Assembly (NCBI GenBank): GCA_965198675.1
Contig: OZ240666.1
Location: 434,001-498,000 of the forward strand
Source: Prochloron sp965198675
Lineage (GTDB): Bacteria; Cyanobacteriota; Cyanobacteriia; Cyanobacteriales; Prochloraceae
Reading direction: 5' to 3'
Length of the DNA stretch: 64,000 nucleotides
How positions within the stretch are numbered: the first letter of the stretch is position 1; each line of letters begins with the position of its first letter. The notes beneath the pieces are model-generated. The model worked only from the letters and a program-made list of their open reading frames with translations, was not told where the DNA came from and made no database searches. Made by a program: the position numbers and the translations under genes. Below are positions 25,663-34,264 of the stretch, piece by piece.

Positions 25663-25698
25663 TCTCGCGCAAAGACGCAAAGGCGCAAAGGAAGATAT

Positions 25699-26271
25699 AT
25701 GATTACACTTACTTTAGATTACACACCCATTATTAAGACCAGCCAAGGGCTGTTCGAGAGAATTTGTCAAGAAAACCCGGAACTTAGGTTAGAACGTACC
25801 CAGACGGGAGAATTAGTGATTATGGCACCTACAGGGGGGGAAACGGGCAGACACAACGTGGAAATGAGCAGCCAATTTGTAGTTTGGAACAAACAGACTC
25901 AATTGGGGGAAGTATTCGATTCCTCTACTGGATTTATTTTACTCAATGGTGCTAATCGTTCTCCCGACGTTGCTTGGGTAACAAAATCTCGCTGGAATAG
26001 TTTGACTGTAGCACAAAAAGAGACATTTATCCCCCTATGTCCAGATTTTGTCCTGGAATTACTGTCTCCTAGTGATAGTCTGAAAACTACTCAAGCAAAA
26101 ATGAGAGAATATAGGTTAAATGGCTGCCGTTTGGGGTGGTTAATTAATCGGAAACGCTCAGAAGTGGAAATTTACCGTCCTGGGAGACCAGTAGAAGTGA
26201 TACAATTTTCTCAATCCTTATTAGGGGAGGATGTTTTACCTGGATTTATTTTGAATTTACAGGGAATTTAA
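25699..26271 (+). CDS. Uma2 family (DUF820) protein, tandem copy 3
   Basis: 190 residues, full length, with the acidic SPDVAWV motif intact, CPDFVLELLSPSD and LGWLINRKRSEVEIYRPG. It starts at ATG 25699, exactly 609 bases after copy 2. It differs from copy 1 mainly at MSSQFVVWN against MNFQFRLWN and begins MITLTL instead of MTTLTL. Probably the best preserved copy. gatB follows 42 bases later on the same strand. Confidence 0.9.
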   Translation: MITLTLDYTPIIKTSQGLFERICQENPELRLERTQTGELVIMAPTGGETGRHNVEMSSQFVVWNKQTQLGEVFDSSTGFILLNGANRSPDVAWVTKSRWNSLTVAQKETFIPLCPDFVLELLSPSDSLKTTQAKMREYRLNGCRLGWLINRKRSEVEIYRPGRPVEVIQFSQSLLGEDVLPGFILNLQGI

Positions 26272-26313
26272 TCTCGCGCAAAGACGCAAAGACGCAAAGG
26301 AAGATAAAGAAAG

Positions 26314-27756
26314 ATGAAATACGAACCTATTATTGGACTGGAAACCCACTGTCAACTGAATACGAAGACGAAAATATTTAGTTCCGTATCCACGGAGTTT
26401 GGCGCACCTCCCAATACGAATATTTCGGAGATTTGTCTCGGTTATCCCGGGGTGTTACCGGTGCTGAATGAAAAAGTACTGGAATATGCGGTGAAAGCAG
26501 GGGTATCCCTGAACTGTAAAATTGCTCCCTATAGCAAGTTCGATCGCAAGCAATATTTTTATCCTGATCTACCCAAAAACTATCAAATCTCTCAATACGA
26601 CTTACCTATCGCTGAACATGGTTGGTTGGAAATTGAGTTGGGGACTAAAAAGAAAAGGATTGGTATTACTCGCTTGCATATGGAAGAGGATGCAGGTAAA
26701 TTGGTTCATGCAGGGAGCGACCGTCTTGCAGGTTCCAGCTATTCCCTAGTAGACTACAATCGAGCAGGAGTACCCCTGTTGGAAATTGTCTCGGAACCGG
26801 ACATTCGCACTGGGGAAGAAGCAGCAGAATATGGACAAGAATTGCGCCGCATCGTCCGCTACCTGGGTATTAGTGACGGTAACATGCAAGAGGGGTCCCT
26901 CCGGTGTGACGTGAATATCTCCGTTCGTCCTGTGGGACAAAAAAAATTCGGCGTGAAGGTGGAAATTAAGAATATGAATTCCTTTAGCGCTATTCAAAAA
27001 GCCATCGACTACGAAATTCAACGGCAAATTGCAGCTTTGGAAGCTGGGGAAACTATAGTTCAGGAAACCCGTCTTTGGGAAGAAGGGAGTCAACGGACTA
27101 TTAGTATGCGCTCCAAAGAAGGTTCCAGCGATTATCGTTACTTCCCGGAACCGGATCTACCTCCGATTGAAGTCTCACCAGAACAATTAACAACTTGGAA
27201 GGACTCACTCCCAGAATTACCTGCTGTCAAGCGGGAACGCTACCAAAAGGAATACGGACTCTCTCCTTACGATGCACGGGTATTAACAGATGACCGAGAT
27301 GTGGCAGAATACTTTGAAACTGCTGTTGCTGCTAATGCTAACCCAAAACAGGTAGCTAATTGGGTCACCCAAGATATTGCGGCTTATCTGAATAACAACA
27401 AATTGAAAGTTACGGAAATCGCCCTGAAAGCTACTACCCTAGCTGAGTTAGTCAATTTGATTACGAGCGGGACTATTAGTGGTAAAATAGGGAAAGAAAT
27501 TCTGCCAGAACTTTTAACTAAAGGTGGTTCTGCACGGGAATTAGTAGAAAGTAAAGGATTGGTGCAAATTTCTGACTCAGATACTTTAGGTAAAATTATC
27601 GATGAAGTGTTAGCCGCTCACCCTAAAGAATTGGAGAAGTATCGCCATGGGAAAACTAAATTAAAAGGTTTCTTTGTGGGACAAGTGATGAAGAAAACCA
27701 GCGGGCGAGCGGATCCTAAGTTAACTAATCAACTTTTAGGAGAAAAGCTCGGGTAA
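26314..27756 (+). CDS. gatB: Asp-tRNA(Asn)/Glu-tRNA(Gln) amidotransferase subunit B
   Basis: GatB is the kinase/tRNA-binding subunit of GatCAB, which converts misacylated Glu-tRNA(Gln). The 480 residues show YEPIIGLETHCQLNTKTKIF, CLGYPGVLPVLNEKV, RKQYFYPDLPKNYQISQYD, HMEEDAGKLVH, DYNRAGVPLLEIVSEPDI, EGSLRCDVNISVRP, EIKNMNSF, KEGSSDYRYFPEPDLPPI and the C-terminal YqeY-like tail GQVMKKTSGRADPKLTNQLL. It starts at ATG 26314 with aaggaagataaag upstream. Core gene, intact. Confidence 0.97.
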   Translation: MKYEPIIGLETHCQLNTKTKIFSSVSTEFGAPPNTNISEICLGYPGVLPVLNEKVLEYAVKAGVSLNCKIAPYSKFDRKQYFYPDLPKNYQISQYDLPIAEHGWLEIELGTKKKRIGITRLHMEEDAGKLVHAGSDRLAGSSYSLVDYNRAGVPLLEIVSEPDIRTGEEAAEYGQELRRIVRYLGISDGNMQEGSLRCDVNISVRPVGQKKFGVKVEIKNMNSFSAIQKAIDYEIQRQIAALEAGETIVQETRLWEEGSQRTISMRSKEGSSDYRYFPEPDLPPIEVSPEQLTTWKDSLPELPAVKRERYQKEYGLSPYDARVLTDDRDVAEYFETAVAANANPKQVANWVTQDIAAYLNNNKLKVTEIALKATTLAELVNLITSGTISGKIGKEILPELLTKGGSARELVESKGLVQISDSDTLGKIIDEVLAAHPKELEKYRHGKTKLKGFFVGQVMKKTSGRADPKLTNQLLGEKLG

Positions 27757-28007
27757 AAGTAGGGTGGGCATTGCCCACCGAAGGTAAAGTTTCACGCCGA
27801 GGCGCAGAGGGCACAGAGGCTTCATAAACCATTGTTGAATAATTCTTAACAAACATTTTCTTGACATTTTTCATGACTATTTGCTATCATATGGATAAGG
27901 TGGGCAATAGTTACTTAGTCATTACGATTAAGACAAACTTCAATAATATTGCCCACCAACTTACCATTAGGTTAGGAGAAATCTAGATAACATTCGTAAA
28001 CATTTTA
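27757..28007. repeat. intergenic repeats including an inverted-repeat element, copy 1 (27899-27986)
   Basis: The element runs from ggtgggcaatagttacttag to a mirror-image aatattgcccacc, and continues ttaccattaggttaggagaa. A second copy is at 29561-29650. It lies between the converging gatB and amt fragment. A cgccgaggcgcagagggcac repeat precedes it. Confidence 0.75.
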
Positions 28008-28610
28008 TCAATCTTTGTTTAGTTGTGACTCAAAGAAGCCTCCATAAGCTTCCATACCATGTTCACTGAGATCCAGTCCATGGATTTCTTCAGTACTGGA
28101 AACTCGAATGCCCATGGTGGTCTTAAGCAGTAACCATACTAAGAAGCTAAACAAAGCTGTGTAGCAACCAGTCGCCATAATACCAATCAGTTGGGCAAAA
28201 AACTGCTGGAAGGAGCCGTTAAAAAACAACCCTGCTGCTGGACCGCCTCCAACTTCGTACCAAGAATAAACCCCAGGCCCAACACTAAACAATCCCACTG
28301 CTAAAGTGCCCCATATACCACAAACCAGATGAACCGAAATGGCTCCCACGGGATCATCAATTTTGAGTTGGTCTATGGTGATCACCGAAAACACCACTAT
28401 CACTCCAGCAACCAAACCAATAATCGCCGCACTGCCTAAATTGACATAGGCGCAGGAGGCCGTTACTGCCACTAACCCTGCCAGCACCCCATTGATAATC
28501 ATGGACAGATCCGGACTTTCTAAATAGACCCAAGTTGAAAAAATTCTGTAGCGGCATAGATTCAATATCCTGTGTGGACTGGTTTCTTCAATGGTGGTCA
28601 AGTTGGACAA
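28008..28610 (-). pseudogene. amt: ammonium transporter, C-terminal fragment
   Basis: From about 28530 downward the protein is Amt: SPDLSMIINGVLAGLVAVTA, AAIIGLVAGVIVVFSV, IDDPVGAISVHLVCGIWGTL (conserved pore histidine), FAQLIGIMATGCYTALFSF and the regulatory tail TTMGIRVSSTEEIHGLDLSE. Only about 175 of the usual 450 or more residues remain. The first 30 residues of the open frame (MSNLTTIEETSPHRILNLCR) are unrelated. Without the first six or seven membrane helices it cannot form a channel. Confidence 0.8.
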
Positions 28611-28717
28611 AGTTTATTGCAGAAGTTAAAATACCGTAGCTCAATTCTAGAACTCACAGTTTACTCCTCATAGATTATCATTGGAGATGTCTATGCTACA
28701 GCTTATTTTTTTGACCA

Positions 28718-29362
28718 ATGAGTAACTCTCAAAAACTGGTCTTGATGATCCAACCCATCAAACTGCAAGGCTTGATCTGGCAAGCAGTGCTTAAGTCTCA
28801 GGGCCTTGGTGTAATATGGGAAGCTATTGACTTTAATATTGAAGAGAATTTAGACCAGTTAGAAGCAGCAGGGCTGCCCTTGCCCAACTTCTTGCTCATT
28901 GATGTGGGCCTTGAAAACTTTAACCCCTATGCTTTATGTCGTTTCTGCCGTAATCGCTATCCCCATGTCAATATCATTCTCACCGATGGGCGACAGCGCG
29001 AAATTCACTCTTCACAACGGCAATGGGCAATTAATCAGGGTGCATCAGATTTCCTTCCCGGTTTTAGCCGCAATAATTTATTTATCAGCGTTACTTCTCA
29101 GGTGAAGCGATTGCTACAGGTATTGGATAATCAAACCTTAGACAATGAGGCGCTGAACACCCTGCTGTCTTCCATTAAACAAAAGTTAGAAGCTAGTCAA
29201 TCCACTGCTCAAGGACAATCCAAAGTTGCAGAAAAGTCTACTTCTGGCAATGAAAACGAAACAGGGAATTCACCTCAAAATGAAAACGGCAAGTCTGGAA
29301 CTGAGAACCAAGAGAATCCTCCTCCGAAATTGCGCCGACGTTACCGAGGCGTAAGTTATTGA
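28718..29362 (+). CDS. receiver-like protein with an Asn/Ser/Gln-rich tail
   Basis: The 214 residues begin with a receiver-like fold: LVLMIQPIKLQGLIWQAVL, FLLIDVGLENFNPYALCRFC with a possible phospho-Asp, HVNIILTDGRQREI and WAINQGASDFLPGF. The acidic pocket at the first strand is absent (QPIK rather than DD), so phosphorylation is doubtful. A polar low-complexity stretch (about 155-200) precedes a basic KLRRRYRGVSY end, a signature I associate with other cyanobacterial receiver-like proteins. Function unknown. Confidence 0.65.
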   Translation: MSNSQKLVLMIQPIKLQGLIWQAVLKSQGLGVIWEAIDFNIEENLDQLEAAGLPLPNFLLIDVGLENFNPYALCRFCRNRYPHVNIILTDGRQREIHSSQRQWAINQGASDFLPGFSRNNLFISVTSQVKRLLQVLDNQTLDNEALNTLLSSIKQKLEASQSTAQGQSKVAEKSTSGNENETGNSPQNENGKSGTENQENPPPKLRRRYRGVSY

Positions 29363-29635
29363 GTTATACTTATCAGCTAACATGGCATATAGCAGTTAGC
29401 ACGTACTTTGACAGTGACCAGTACTAATTACTAGTTCTAGTAATCTCCCGAAAGCTTTGTACCACGGTCATTGAGAAAATTTAGTACAGATGTTATCCAG
29501 GTAAAATTTGTAAATACCTCAGCGCGCACTGCTCTAGTTAAGACTACAGCAATTTTGAGTAGGATGGGCAATAATTAGTTAGTCATTACAATTGAGATAC
29601 AGTTTAACAATATTGCCCACCAACTCGCCATTAGG
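29363..29635. other. intergenic with inverted-repeat element, copy 2 (29561-29650)
   Basis: This copy reads aggatgggcaataattagtt ... aatattgcccaccaactcgc then cattaggttaggataaatct, matching 27899-27986. Its last bases overlap the mazF 3' end, so the shared segment includes the last codons and stop of the toxin gene. Nothing else is recognisable. Confidence 0.65.
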
Positions 29636-30004
29636 TTAGGATAAATCTAGTAATCCCAGACTAATTTGGAGCGCTAAATCTACTCTTGCAATTGTTTGTA
29701 AGGATAACATACCCAAACATTTAATCAATCTTCGTTTATCTAGAGAACGAATTTGATTAAGCAACACAACCGAATCATTTTTCAAACCTCCTTCTGGAGC
29801 TTTAATCAGAACCTCTGTAGGATATAAAGGTTCTTCAAATTGGGACGTTATAGCCGCTACAATAATTATAGGACTATATTGGTTGGCAATATCATTTTGC
29901 AAGATTAAAGCAGGGCGCGTCTTCTTGATTTCAGAACCAATAGAAGGGTAAAAATTAACCAAATATACTGAATTCCTTTGAGGATAGCTTCCTGTTTTTA
30001 CCAT
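29636..30004 (-). CDS. MazF/PemK-type mRNA interferase
   Basis: From ATG 30002-30004 the 122-residue protein has the PemK/MazF fold: RNSVYLVNFYPSIGSEIKKT, RPALILQNDIANQYSPIIIV, AAITSQ, PTEVLIKAPEGGLKNDSVVL and LNQIRSLDKRRL with the conserved Arg. It cleaves mRNA when freed from its antitoxin. The open frame extends upstream to 30025, but the ATG overlapping the antitoxin end (TGGTAA) is the natural start. Appears intact. Confidence 0.88.
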   Translation of the reverse strand: MVKTGSYPQRNSVYLVNFYPSIGSEIKKTRPALILQNDIANQYSPIIIVAAITSQFEEPLYPTEVLIKAPEGGLKNDSVVLLNQIRSLDKRRLIKCLGMLSLQTIARVDLALQISLGLLDLS

Positions 30005-30243
30005 GATTCCTCTAATCCACTCCATTCAATAGCTAAAGCTAAATCCCTTTTGGCACGTTGAATAGCGCCTTCCTGGATGCTTTGCCGAAGATTTTCTCTT
30101 TGTTTATAAGGGAGATAAAACTCCACGGCTTCTTGAATCAATGCGTTGCGCACAGAAGAACCTTTTCCGAGAGTATCCATAAGCTGAATCGTCTCTTCTG
30201 GTAAAGTAACTTCAATTATCCTCGACTTTAGACTCTTGTTCAT
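29998..30243 (-). CDS. ribbon-helix-helix antitoxin of the MazF module
   Basis: This 81-residue protein starts MNKSLKSRIIEVTLPEETIQ, a ribbon-helix-helix strand that should bind operator DNA. A helix (SSVRNALIQEAVEFYL) and a charged C-terminal tail (NLRQSIQEGAIQRAKRDLAL, EWSGLEESW) for wrapping the toxin follow. Its stop overlaps the toxin start. A short leader (aataacc then ccataat) separates it from the divergent argJ, so the intergenic 53 bases hold both promoters. Confidence 0.85.
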   Translation of the reverse strand: MNKSLKSRIIEVTLPEETIQLMDTLGKGSSVRNALIQEAVEFYLPYKQRENLRQSIQEGAIQRAKRDLALAIEWSGLEESW

Positions 30244-30296
30244 GATAACCTCCTATAGTATACTTAGATAATAACCCATAATTTTGAGGAAGTCCA

Positions 30297-31538
30297 ATGG
30301 CAGACTGGCAGGTTATAGAGGGTGGTGTAACAGCACCGAGGGGCTATCAAGGAGCGGGAATTGCCGCAGGTTTGAAACCTTCCCAAGAACTAGATTTGGC
30401 CTTGATTTTCTCGGAGACAGAGGCGATCGCAGCTGGTGTCTTCACCACAAGTAAAGTGCGTGCTGCCTGCGTGGACTATTGTCGCCAAGGACTCCAAGCT
30501 AAAAGGAGCGCTAGGGCTATCCTCTGTAATGCGGGTCAAGCCAATGCAGCGACAGGAGAACAAGGGTGGCAAGATGCCCTGTCCTCGGCTCAGCTTTTAG
30601 GTAACTCACTGAATATTGCCCCCGATACCATCCTCTTAGCTTCCACGGGAGTTATTGGTCAACGTATACCTATGGATGCGTTGCGGAAGGCTATACCCCA
30701 ACTAACGAAAGCATTAACCCCAGATGGCTCAGCAGCAGCAGCTAAAGCCATTCTCACCACGGATTTAGTCCCCAAATCCATTGCTCTGGAAACTATCATC
30801 GACGGTCGTCCAGTACGCATGGGAGGTATTGCCAAGGGTTCCGGGATGATCCATCCCAATATGGCTACTATGTTAGCATTTATCACCTGTGATGCTGCTG
30901 TGTCCACTTCCCTGTGGCAGGAAATGCTCACAGAAGCAGTAGAACAAAGCTTCAATCAAATTACCGTAGATGGGGATACCAGCACTAACGATACTGTCAT
31001 TGCTTTAGCAAATGGTCAATCTCGCACCAAAGCCATTACGGATCTAGGGAAAGATGGGGAGCAATTGGCAGCAATGCTAGTATCAGTGTGTCAGTACTTA
31101 GCTAAGGCGATCGCTCGGGACGGAGAAGGAGCAACTTGTTTGATTGAAGTGCAAGTTTCCGGTGCCCCGGAGCAAAAGGCAGCTTGTCAGATAGCTAGAA
31201 CCATCGCTGGCTCCTCTTTGGTGAAAGCAGCGATTTTCGGACGTGACCCCAACTGGGGTAGAATTGCCGCTGCTGCGGGACGGGCAGGGGTTCCTTTCCA
31301 TCAGGATCAGTTGCGGATTCAATTGGGAGATTTCCTCTTAATGGAAAATGGCCAACCTTTACCTTTTGACAGGGAAGGGGCGAGTAATTATCTCAAACTT
31401 GCTGCTGCTGGAGCTTATTTACAGGAGGATACTGTGTTAATCTCTGTTTGTATTGGCAATGGTGCTGGTACTGGGGTGGCTTGGGGCTGCGATTTGAGTT
31501 ACGATTACGTCAAAATCAACGCCGAATACACCACTTAA
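30297..31538 (+). CDS. argJ: bifunctional ornithine acetyltransferase/N-acetylglutamate synthase
   Basis: ArgJ recycles the acetyl group in arginine synthesis. The 413 residues show GGVTAPRGYQGAGIAAGLK, AGVFTTSKVRAACV, CNAGQANAATGEQGWQDA, LLASTGVIGQRIPMD, the autocleavage site GSGMIHPNMATMLAFITCD (cleavage before about Thr191, giving alpha and beta chains), QITVDGDTSTNDTVIALANG, GRDPNWGRIAAAAGRAGV and IGNGAGTGVAWGCDLSYDYV. Intact; followed at once by the heptamer array. Confidence 0.97.
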   Translation: MADWQVIEGGVTAPRGYQGAGIAAGLKPSQELDLALIFSETEAIAAGVFTTSKVRAACVDYCRQGLQAKRSARAILCNAGQANAATGEQGWQDALSSAQLLGNSLNIAPDTILLASTGVIGQRIPMDALRKAIPQLTKALTPDGSAAAAKAILTTDLVPKSIALETIIDGRPVRMGGIAKGSGMIHPNMATMLAFITCDAAVSTSLWQEMLTEAVEQSFNQITVDGDTSTNDTVIALANGQSRTKAITDLGKDGEQLAAMLVSVCQYLAKAIARDGEGATCLIEVQVSGAPEQKAACQIARTIAGSSLVKAAIFGRDPNWGRIAAAAGRAGVPFHQDQLRIQLGDFLLMENGQPLPFDREGASNYLKLAAAGAYLQEDTVLISVCIGNGAGTGVAWGCDLSYDYVKINAEYTT

Positions 31539-31540
31539 CA

Positions 31541-31792
31541 GTGACCAGTGACCAGTTACCAGTTACCAGTTACCAGTGACCAGTTACCAGTGACCAGTTA
31601 CCAGTTACCAGTGACCAGTGACCAGTGACCAGTGACCAGTTAGCAGTTAGCAGTGAGCAGTTAGCAGTTAGCAGTGAGCAGTTAGCAGTTAGCAGTGAGC
31701 AGTGACCAGTGACCAGTGACCAGTTACCAGTTACCAGTGAGCAGTGACCAGTGACCAGTTACCAGTTACCAGTTACCAGTTACCAGTTACCA
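31541..31792. repeat. 36 perfect heptamer units (GT[T/G]A[C/G]CA)
   Basis: The 252 bases read as exactly 36 contiguous 7-mers, varying only at position 3 (T or G) and position 5 (C or G). All four combinations occur. Units 15-23 form three copies of a 21-bp super-unit (GTTAGCA GTTAGCA GTGAGCA). It is the same family as 14620-14958 on the opposite strand. Confidence 0.97.
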
Positions 31793-31868
31793 GTTCATCA
31801 ACAAACCGTAAAACACTATTATATAGAACCCATTTGAGATCTCTGTTGTGGAGTAAAATAGGGAAAAA

Positions 31869-33677
31869 ATGCCGTATTCAAGTAGTTTGACAGACAGGGA
31901 GTGGAAAATAATAGAACCTCTGTTGCCCAAAAAGAAACAGACAAGACCACCAAAATGGAGTAAAAGGCAGATTTTAGATGGTATCTTGTACCAATTAAAG
32001 AATGGTTGTAATTGGTGTGACTTACCCAAAGACTTGCCCCCCTATTCCACAGTATTTTGGTACTACAAACAGTGGCGATCGCTTGGGGTAATCGAAGCAA
32101 TCAGAGATATCTTGCATAGTAGAGTCCGTCAGCAAGTTAAAAAAAAAGGGCAATGGACAACCCTAATCATCATTGACTCCCAAGCGGTAAAAAATACCTG
32201 TAACGCCAGTGTAAAGTCGAAAGGGTTTTGTTTTTACAAGTCTACCAATGGTCTTAAAAGACATCTAGCAGTAGATACTTTGGGCTTTCCTTTTTTTAGT
32301 CATTGCACCAAAGCATCGGTATCTGACGATGTGGGTTTGATTGAAATGTTATCGAAAAACATAGATTATTTCAAGTCTAAACCAGTCAACATCCCCAAGA
32401 TTACCATTTTGCTTGACCATGGATATCACTCAGAAAAACTGACACAGGAATTACATAAAATTTATCCGGCGATTATGACTAAGATTAGATTTAAGGTCTC
32501 CCGTAAACCATCAAAAGCTCAAAAGAAAAAGGAAGGAAAAACCGGTTTTGTGCCAGTAAAAGCGCGGTGGGTGATTGAAAGAACTGGGCGACTCGTTCTG
32601 GGCGAAAGTCGCGGCTAAATAATAGCCGAATGATATAACCCCAGGCTTGGTACTTAGTACCTTGACAACTAAATCAGGATTGCTGGTGAGATAACTGGTC
32701 AGAAATCAGTGAAACAGTCCAGCCACTAAGGGGAATAGTGAATCTCTATCTGCCCACACACAACTGTGAAATCAAGCAGGCTTGCCGGGTTAGCCTCCGG
32801 GGTGTGAAGCTGGGAACAGGGCGGAATCAGACACGAAAGTGACCCTGCCGCTAATGAGGAGAATCCATGGTCAACAGGTATCCTGGAAACAGGTGAAGCG
32901 AATCACCAGAAAAAGCGTCTAACAGTCAGAGTACAGCGATAAATTTGAAGGTAACGCTTCTTAATGGGCTTCTGAACCGACAAAGAAAACCCTGCTGCAT
33001 TGTGGTTCTGATAGCAGCTTCCTTAGGGGGTCGGTGGGCGAATTGGTGAGACCTAAAGGTTCAGAACAATTTCTGATTTGGAACGAGGAAAAACGAATGG
33101 TTCTCTCTTCTAGGGGTGGTACCCGAAGAGGGAGGGCAGGCATACTTCTATCGAGGCCATTCGGATAGGACGCGGGAACGAAAGCTAAGTGCTAAACAAT
33201 TGCCCGCAATGACCGAGAGCTAATTTCTACCCAAAAGGGATGCCTGAGGTTGAAATAATACCGAATACCGCCGTAGAGATACGGACGAAGAGGATAACCT
33301 AGTTCTGAATTTTAGGTCAAGGTAGTTTAGAGTCCTGATAAATCCGAGTAGGAACCAGTAAGACTGAAAAGGGAAAGAAGAAAGGCGAAGATTGCCACAA
33401 CCCCCAGTACCAGCTGGATAGAGGTAATCAAAGGGTTTCTAGCCTCAAATGCGAGGCGTGTTTCAACCCATAGGTCATAGGAGCCGTGTGAGGTGAAAGT
33501 CTCATGCACGGTTCCTACAGGGATGGGGTGGGCGACCACTCCTTCGACCCGAACAATTCGTGGATGGAAAGATGCAAGAGTTTGGTCAAAAACTTTGAAA
33601 GGACTCTTGAGCATGCTAATACCAAGATTAGTCTATGTTTTGTCCGACTGATGCTTAAAAGGCTAGCCACTACTTAA
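31869..33677 (+). CDS. IS5-family DDE transposase, two exons (31869-32585 and 33555-33677)
   Basis: Exon 1 encodes 239 residues: MPYSSSLTDREWKIIEPLLP, ILDGILYQLKNGCNWCDLPK, first catalytic Asp in IIIDSQAVKNT, second in TILLDHGYHSE, and the catalytic Glu in RWVIERT immediately before the splice junction. Exon 2 continues in frame with NSWMERCKSLVKNFERTLEH then ISLCFVRLMLKRLATT and TAA at 33675-33677, the conserved C-terminus. Joined, the protein has 279 residues, a normal length. Unspliced, translation stops at 32618. Activity therefore depends on splicing. Confidence 0.88.
32586..33554 (+). ncRNA. ORF-less group II intron (969 nt)
   Basis: Domain V is at 33481-33514: gagccgtgtgag, the gtgaaagt loop side, then ctcatgcacggttc, with the AGC catalytic triad. 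Domain VI follows (about 33515-33551), with a candidate branch A at 33547, eight bases from the 3' end. The 5' end starts gggcgactcg and the 3' end is gaac (AY type). Excision restores the transposase frame exactly (717-nt and 123-nt exons). No reverse transcriptase ORF is present, so mobility and perhaps splicing need help in trans. The start gggcg differs from the consensus gtgyg at the second base. Confidence 0.88.
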
Positions 33678-33699
33678 AAAGATCTCAAATGGGTTCTAT

Positions 33700-34180
33700 A
33701 CTAGCGCTTCTGAGTGGTAGTGCTGCAAGAGCTGAAGCAAAAAACATCTCTTTTGCTTGTCAAACCATCAACGGAGTACCTGTTACAATGGCGATGGAAG
33801 CTGGAAAAGAACCCAGACAGTTCATACACTGGTTGAGAGCTTTGGGAGGAGTTCCTCCAGAACAGCGCTGTAAGTGGGTTAGTGCGAGACTGAATGAAGC
33901 TTATAGGAGGGGCGATCGCTATATCACCCACGGTAAGTTCAATAACCAACCAGTTATCTGCACTACAGACAGGAAAGGAAACGGATGCAAGCAGCTTCTG
34001 TGGAGGCTACACTGGCAAGACGACGATTCTCAAACCGTACTAGATGATTACTTGCTTTTAGAGCAAAACAACTATGCCGGAAGACCCCTAAGACAAAATC
34101 CCTGTGATACCTATATCGATATCAATGCTTTTATTCGGGGAGAACAGCAGTTTGCAGAGGAGGTGTGTAACGCTAACTAG
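33700..34180 (+). pseudogene. COP23-domain protein, signal peptide removed by the IS
   Basis: After the IS end, codons for LALLSGSAARAEAKNISFAC continue into one COP23 domain (circadian oscillating protein COP23 family): CQTINGVPVTMAMEAGKEPR, QFIHWLRALGGVPPEQRCKW, SARLNEAYRRGDRYITHGKF and VICTTDRKGNGCKQLLWRLH, with four conserved Cys. It ends INAFIRGEQQFAEEVCNAN. It is nearly identical to the first domain of the next gene, which shows what was lost: MKLKSITKKLKRFCTANLI. An ATG at 33689 is within the IS repeat. Export is no longer expected. Confidence 0.85.
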
Positions 34181-34264
34181 AATACACGGTTTGCCCTCTA
34201 ACCCCAGTCTACCAACTAGGGCAAACTCTTACTTCCTGTCAAAACAAGGTAATGGACAAAGATA

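Larger units (their letters stand above)
31823..33699 (+). mobile_element. IS5-like insertion sequence carrying a group II intron
   Basis: Perfect 20-bp terminal inverted repeats at 31823-31842 and 33680-33699 enclose one transposase gene. The gene is split by a group II intron (32586-33554). Without the intron the element is about 0.9 kb, normal for this IS type. The right end sits in the signal-peptide region of a COP23 gene; the left flank is the heptamer array, so the 5' part of that gene has been lost. Confidence 0.9.

Noticed and set aside
31541..31792. CRISPR array
   Set aside because: Units are 7 bp and contiguous with no spacers, and no cas genes are in the window.
32961..33143. Possible intron-encoded protein
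   Set aside because: 60 residues on the wrong strand with no reverse-transcriptase or maturase motif; the intron is ORF-less.
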